64,000 bases of DNA from contig VYZI01000148.1 in assembly GCA_013397695.1 (NCBI GenBank), forward strand, positions 310,001 to 374,000, in the 5' to 3' direction. A program made the translations under genes and the position numbers. Positions 1-64,000 of the stretch are shown one piece after another. The notes under the pieces were generated by a model. It made no database searches. It was not told the DNA's origin and saw only the letters and a list, made by a program, of their open reading frames with translations. The stretch comes from Centropus unirufus (lineage: Eukaryota > Chordata > Aves > Cuculiformes > Centropidae). Numbering within the stretch: position 1 is the first letter of the stretch; each line of letters starts with the position of its first letter.

Positions 1-3000
1 ACCTGTGTGATGGGAATGATGAGTGCCTGACCTTATTATTAAAATGAGGTTTTCTGTACCAAATTGCTGTTACAGTTGCTAGAATGGTGTATTTTACATA
101 CAAGATTACCTGTGTGGATCCACTGCTAATCAGAAGGACAGGGGGGAATCTCATTAGGTTTTGTGCAGGTGCCCAAGGTAGTACAATTTCATCAGACTTC
201 TGAGATCTCTTCCAGTAAATGCTGGAACCATAATTTAAAACTAAAAGCCTTACAAGTCACACTAAGTCTGTAGGTTGATATACATTGGTGTTGTGTAGAG
301 TACAGAATATTCCCTGCTTCACAAAAAGTGGTTAATTGATTGTGGGTGGGATGTGGGCTACAATTCTTGATGTACTCCTCCCTTACAAAGGAATTAGTAT
401 GATTATATTCTCTTAACACCAGTACCCGAGATATACTCCAGTGATACCCCTTGGTCCTTTCCTGTGCAGTTATGTGTGGGTGTGCATTACTGGTCAAGAA
501 GTGAAATAATCTGCATGAAGAGGGCTTTTTCATTTTTTAAATTTTTTTTAAACTATCTTTTTGCCAGGAAAATCAAGTACTTGATTATATCCTAAGGGTT
601 TGATGGGTTTAAACCTGTATTTTTTTTTATTGCTAGAAATATTGATTGTTGATATCCTGTTTTTTAGTTGATTGACTTGTGTCAGAGATTTTGCCCATTC
701 ATGGTGGGGGGACATTCATGTACCAGCTGCCCGACACAGATTCCATGATATATCTGATTTATGCTTAGTTAGGGAACCTGTAGGACCTCTTGTATTCCTG
801 TTCAAGTGCCTTCAGGAACACTACTGAAACCCAACTGTGTTTACGTTTGTTTCTAGCAGTTTAGTGAAATGTGGTAATGGGTTTAAAAGCCTTTGGGAGC
901 AAGATTTGTGGCTAACCTATGTTTGCTTCCACTAAAAAACAGTGCAGGAAATTGAATTTGAGTGGATTGGAAGAGCATTTTGTAGGTTACCTTTATAAGG
1001 GATGTACACCCTTCTCTCATGGCATGAATTGATTACTGGTGTGTCTTGGTGCAAGTAGAAACTTTCTGTGGAAATTTTCTGTTATTTTTCAAGTAGTTCA
1101 CTTGGGCTGTCATCTAAAATGTGCTCTAGTTTTGGAGCTATGGTACTGGAAATAGATCTTTGATGCACCCTGCTTGCTTAGCATCCCGCTACAGGAGGGG
1201 TGCAGCTGAAGAATAATCAAAGTCTAGAGGCTCTGTCTTTTGAATTAGACTAATCTGTACTTGAAAAACATATATTCTCTCATTCTATATTCATCAGACT
1301 GTTATGTGTAGTCCCAGTCTATTATGTCATTGAGGCATGCCCTTGGTTCTAGTTGAACGCTACAGTGAGTCTATGTCTAGCAAGATGGAACATGTTTTGT
1401 TTGCTCACTTGTTAATCATGCTGCTGACCTCTACCACAGTGGTTTAAATATTGCCACTTCCAATAGGAGCCTCTTGGCTTTACATTTTGTCTCATAAGGA
1501 AGACAGTAAGTACACTTTATAGACTTCTCTGAATACAAAGCTTCTTTCCATTTAATAGTGTCATATAGCAGCAAACCATAACTCATACATGCATATTCTT
1601 CTTTACCTTACATGGCACAGATTGGTCTGAGAAAAACTGGTTCTACCATCCAGTCTTTCCCTTAGCATAATCATTGCTTGGGTAGACCTATATAAAAAGA
1701 TCTTGCTAATCCAGTGATCTGGCTCAGACATGACTGCATGGCGCATATGCTGATTTCTTGAGTTTGTTCCTAGTCCCAGTAAACGTGTTCGGAATGAAGT
1801 GCTTAAATATGACTGAAAAATAATTGAAAGCGATGCAAGATTAAACAGAAAAAAAAACAAACGATTGTACAAACTGGTTTGTTTTTGTTGAGAAACATCG
1901 CTCGGTTTCTTCTAGTAGACTGATAAAATGTTGAGAAAGCCAATGAGGTTGAAGATTAGAGCCCTGTTAAATACCTATAACTACTGTTATGGGTTTAAAA
2001 AGATTAGAGCCTTTTTAAACCTATGCCTTGTGAAGCTGATTTTTTGAGTAGTCTTCCCTGTTGTAGTTTAGCCTTGAGCTGGCAGCTAAAGAGGACACAG
2101 CTGCTCTTGCGCCCCGCCCCCTGCCCCGGGAAAGGGAAATTGGGAAAAGAAATGAAAAACTCATGGGTTGAGATAAAAACACTTTAATAGAACAATAAAA
2201 GAAGAGAGAATAATAATATATGTAAGAGGATTTATTAAAATACAGCTGCTCATCACCTGATGATTGGCCCATCCTGAGCAGAGATTGCAGCAAGTGCAGC
2301 AATAGCAGTGGGCACAGAGATCACGGTGAGTGGAACACCAAATGTGGAATCCACATCACTTTCCCACCTCCTGGTAGATTCCCATTTTTATACTGAGCAT
2401 GAGGTTAAGATATGGAATATCCTGTTGGCCAGTTTGGGTGAGTTGTCCTGGTTCTGCACTTTTACACTGGCAAAATATGGGAAACAGAAAAATCCTTGAT
2501 TTCTTGGCAACAACCAAAAACATCAGTGTAGTGTCAGAGTTCTTCTCATGCTAAATCTAAAAAAACAGCTGGTGGGGTGACAATTAGCTATCCCAGCTGA
2601 GCATAAACATTACCTGGCAACAATTAAAACAGTATGTGTTGTCACCAGTATTTTTATAGGAAATCTGCAACACAGCAGCTACTGAGAATAAAACTGTATC
2701 GGCTGAAACCATGACGTTCCCTCATGGAAAGCTGACACCTGGAGCAGTCAAAAATTATACTAGAAGTCTCTTGTATATTCCTGAAACCAGTTGAGACGAG
2801 AAGATGGCAGCTACCATGTGCCAGAACTCACAGTCGAAGACACAATTGGAAGCCAAACCTTCCTCTAACCATCCCCTTAGGAAAAAAAAAGAAAGAAGGG
2901 AAAAGCCTGTGTCATATTTGGATAATTTATAATCCTTAAGCTTTATCCAGCTGCATCTTTTAGCTAAAAAAAAAAATGATCAGGAGAAAACCTGGTAGAG

Positions 3001-4203
3001 CTGGTAGTCCTCTGAGATGCAACATTCAGTGTGTTTGCAATATTTGAAAATTAGAATTTGTAAATTGTTAAGATTTAATCTGTCACTTCATATAAAAGAT
3101 TCCCCTGCCATTGTGGGCAAGCTGGAAGACTGTATTGATCAGCAGTTGTTGCAGAAAAATGTTAGGAAGGCTCCACAAAAGCATTCTGCTGAAAAACTCA
3201 ACTGTGGGAAGGAAGGTGTAGAATGAAGCTAAAATTTCTGAGTCTCTGAGCAGCTTTTGTTACCATTCCAACATCTAGAAAATAGGTATCCACACATTTT
3301 AAGTGAATTAATTTCAAAAAAAAAGATTAATTAGGCCTTCTGCGCTCTAGGGAAACAGTGCACAAATGAACTTAAATTCTGCCCCAAGTGGTAATTGACG
3401 ATGTAACCATTTTTAATAGTTTTTCATTTGTTTCTAAAATCATATTGCATTGCTATGAAACTGTAGGAGCAAACTAAGAATTAATGCTGCAGGTGATATC
3501 TATAACTTGGGAAATAGATATTTTTCCTACATGCTTGCTAATACTTATGCTTTTTGTGTAAACTAGGTCATTCTAAGTCTTTCTAGGAAAAAAGTCTCTT
3601 AGAGATTCTCCAAGTGTCGTATCATTAACCAGGAAAAGGAAATGTTTGACCAACAAGGTATTTAAGCTTTATTTTAGAATACGTACAGCTAAATTTTTAA
3701 TTCAGAAGCCTATTCCTGTATGGCTTTTCAGAATGGTCCTTAGAAAAATACAGAAAGGAGTAAATCCTGGCTAATAAAATTTGCATGAAGTTAATAGCAT
3801 TTATACGGCTATATTAGTAGTTATAAACGTTCTTGAAGTTGGCATCGTAGAGCAAGGACTAAATGTTTGGTCTTCCATCTAAACTCCTCCGCAGAAGGTG
3901 TAGTAGCATAAATAATGTCCGGCTGTGTATTAGTAAGGCTTCAAATGCCAGGTTGTTATATATATTTCTTGATGTATTTCATCCACTTTGATAGTACATT
4001 AGAATCAAATCAAGAGTGACATTGGGTGCCCGCAGTGTGCAGACTTCTGTGTTTGCTTTCAATACTTTTATTTTTGTAATAGAACGTGGAGAACACTTCA
4101 TCCTGTAGAGTCGTGTGCCTTAAAGGCACATCTGCAATAAATTTAGTTCTGTACTTGGCTTCAGCGTTTCTAGTAACTTGCTGTATCTGGGTTTTTTTGA
4201 CAG
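1..4203 (+). other. RPS6KA3 intron 1 (3' part)
   Basis: No coding exon was found here. The first exon of RSK2 (about 23 residues beginning MPLAQLA in human) is not in this stretch, so it is taken to lie upstream. The intron is AT-rich with T-tracts and contains one solo LTR (2059-2716, listed separately). No convincing alternative first exon joins to the AAT start of exon 2. Confidence 0.7.
2059..2716 (-). mobile_element. Solo LTR of an avian endogenous retrovirus (ERVK-like), minus orientation
   Basis: Read on the minus strand, the element begins as a diverged form of an avian LTR start I recall (tgtactggttttggctgg...). Downstream it contains a match to a stretch around ggccagtttgggtgagttg, seen on the + strand near 2428. 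It ends in the recalled LTR 3' end, agctgccagctcaaggctaa then actacaaca. A candidate 5-bp target duplication TTCCC flanks it (2054-2058 and 2717-2721). No internal gag or pol region is attached, so it looks like a solo LTR left by recombination. It is well diverged, so probably old. The family name is from memory. Confidence 0.7.
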
Positions 4204-63539
<59,336 letters not shown>

Positions 63540-64000
63540 GTAAGTAGATACTAGTTAAGCTTGCTGTTTAGCCAAAATTAGTGTAGAGAGAAGGATTTAA
63601 AACAAGAAGTTATCGTGGCAAGTTTTTCCTCTAAAACAGTATTTAAAAGTTGAGTGGGATTTGCACTAAGCTATAAAGTGAACTTGTGGCAATAAGTAAT
63701 AGGATTTCATAAGAACCCGGTCATGTAGAATAAATCTAATATCTGTGAAAAAAGATTTCCATTTACTTAGGTGTGGAATTTATTGGAGTGACTTACACTG
63801 TCAGGCTGAACTTCCTTAAGAAACCAACACAGAAGAAATTCTTCTGGTAGTGAAAATGATGTCAGGTGATAGTAAGGGAGCTGGAAAATAGCTCAGTTAA
63901 TTTTTATGGTTTGAGAGGAGGTTAATTGTCATGGACTAAAAGAGAAAACAGCACACTTTATACTGTGATCACAAAAAAATTCAAAAAGGCAATGTTAATT
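63540..64000 (+). other. RPS6KA3 intron 21 (5' part)
   Basis: Starts gtaagt and runs to the window edge. No last exon (expected to begin with Gly-Ala-Met-Ala) was seen, so the gene continues downstream. Confidence 0.8.

Noticed and set aside
2021..2302. 93-codon minus-strand frame with an Arg-Gly patch
   Set aside because: It lies across the LTR. The GRGRG run comes from its GC-rich segment.

Overview
The window is vertebrate nuclear DNA, most likely from a bird. It holds most of one multi-exon gene on the + strand, and no bacterial-type operon or other compact gene set. Seven insertions resemble CR1 LINEs (the main LINE of birds and reptiles), two stretches resemble avian endogenous-retrovirus LTRs, and no mammalian SINEs are visible.

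The gene is RPS6KA3, which encodes ribosomal protein S6 kinase alpha-3 (RSK2), a Ser/Thr kinase with two kinase domains acting downstream of ERK. I placed 20 coding exons, taken to be exons 2 to 21 of 22. They total 2,031 nt, or 677 codons. Numbered against the 740-residue human protein they run from residue 24 to residue 700. The known landmarks fall exactly where expected: K100, D193, D211, S227, T365, S369, S386, K451, D539 and T577. Exon 1 (about 23 residues) lies upstream of the window and the last exon (about 40 residues, with the C-terminal tail) lies downstream. Every junction keeps frame and there are no internal stops, so the gene looks functional.

Layout: 1-4203 is the end of intron 1, with a 658-bp solo LTR. 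Exon 2 is at 4204. Intron 2 follows (23.4 kb, the largest), with most of the repeats. Exons 3-14 (27651-47662) encode the end of the N-terminal lobe region, the N-terminal AGC-type kinase and the regulatory linker. Exons 15-21 (49629-63539) encode the C-terminal CaMK-type kinase. Intron 10 has a 1.5-kb pyrimidine-rich stretch.

I found no undescribed system. The most interesting signals concern splicing. Intron 20 has a GC donor (AAG|gcaagt), and a strong GT donor lies 87 nt downstream in the same open frame, so RSK2 could gain 29 residues between K653 and D654. Exon 15 has a tandem NAGNAG acceptor that could add or drop one glutamine. Exon 3 has a poor donor. Everything outside the exons appears to be intron. 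Exon boundaries were read by hand from frame, splice dinucleotides and recall of the RSK2 protein, and no alignment was run.
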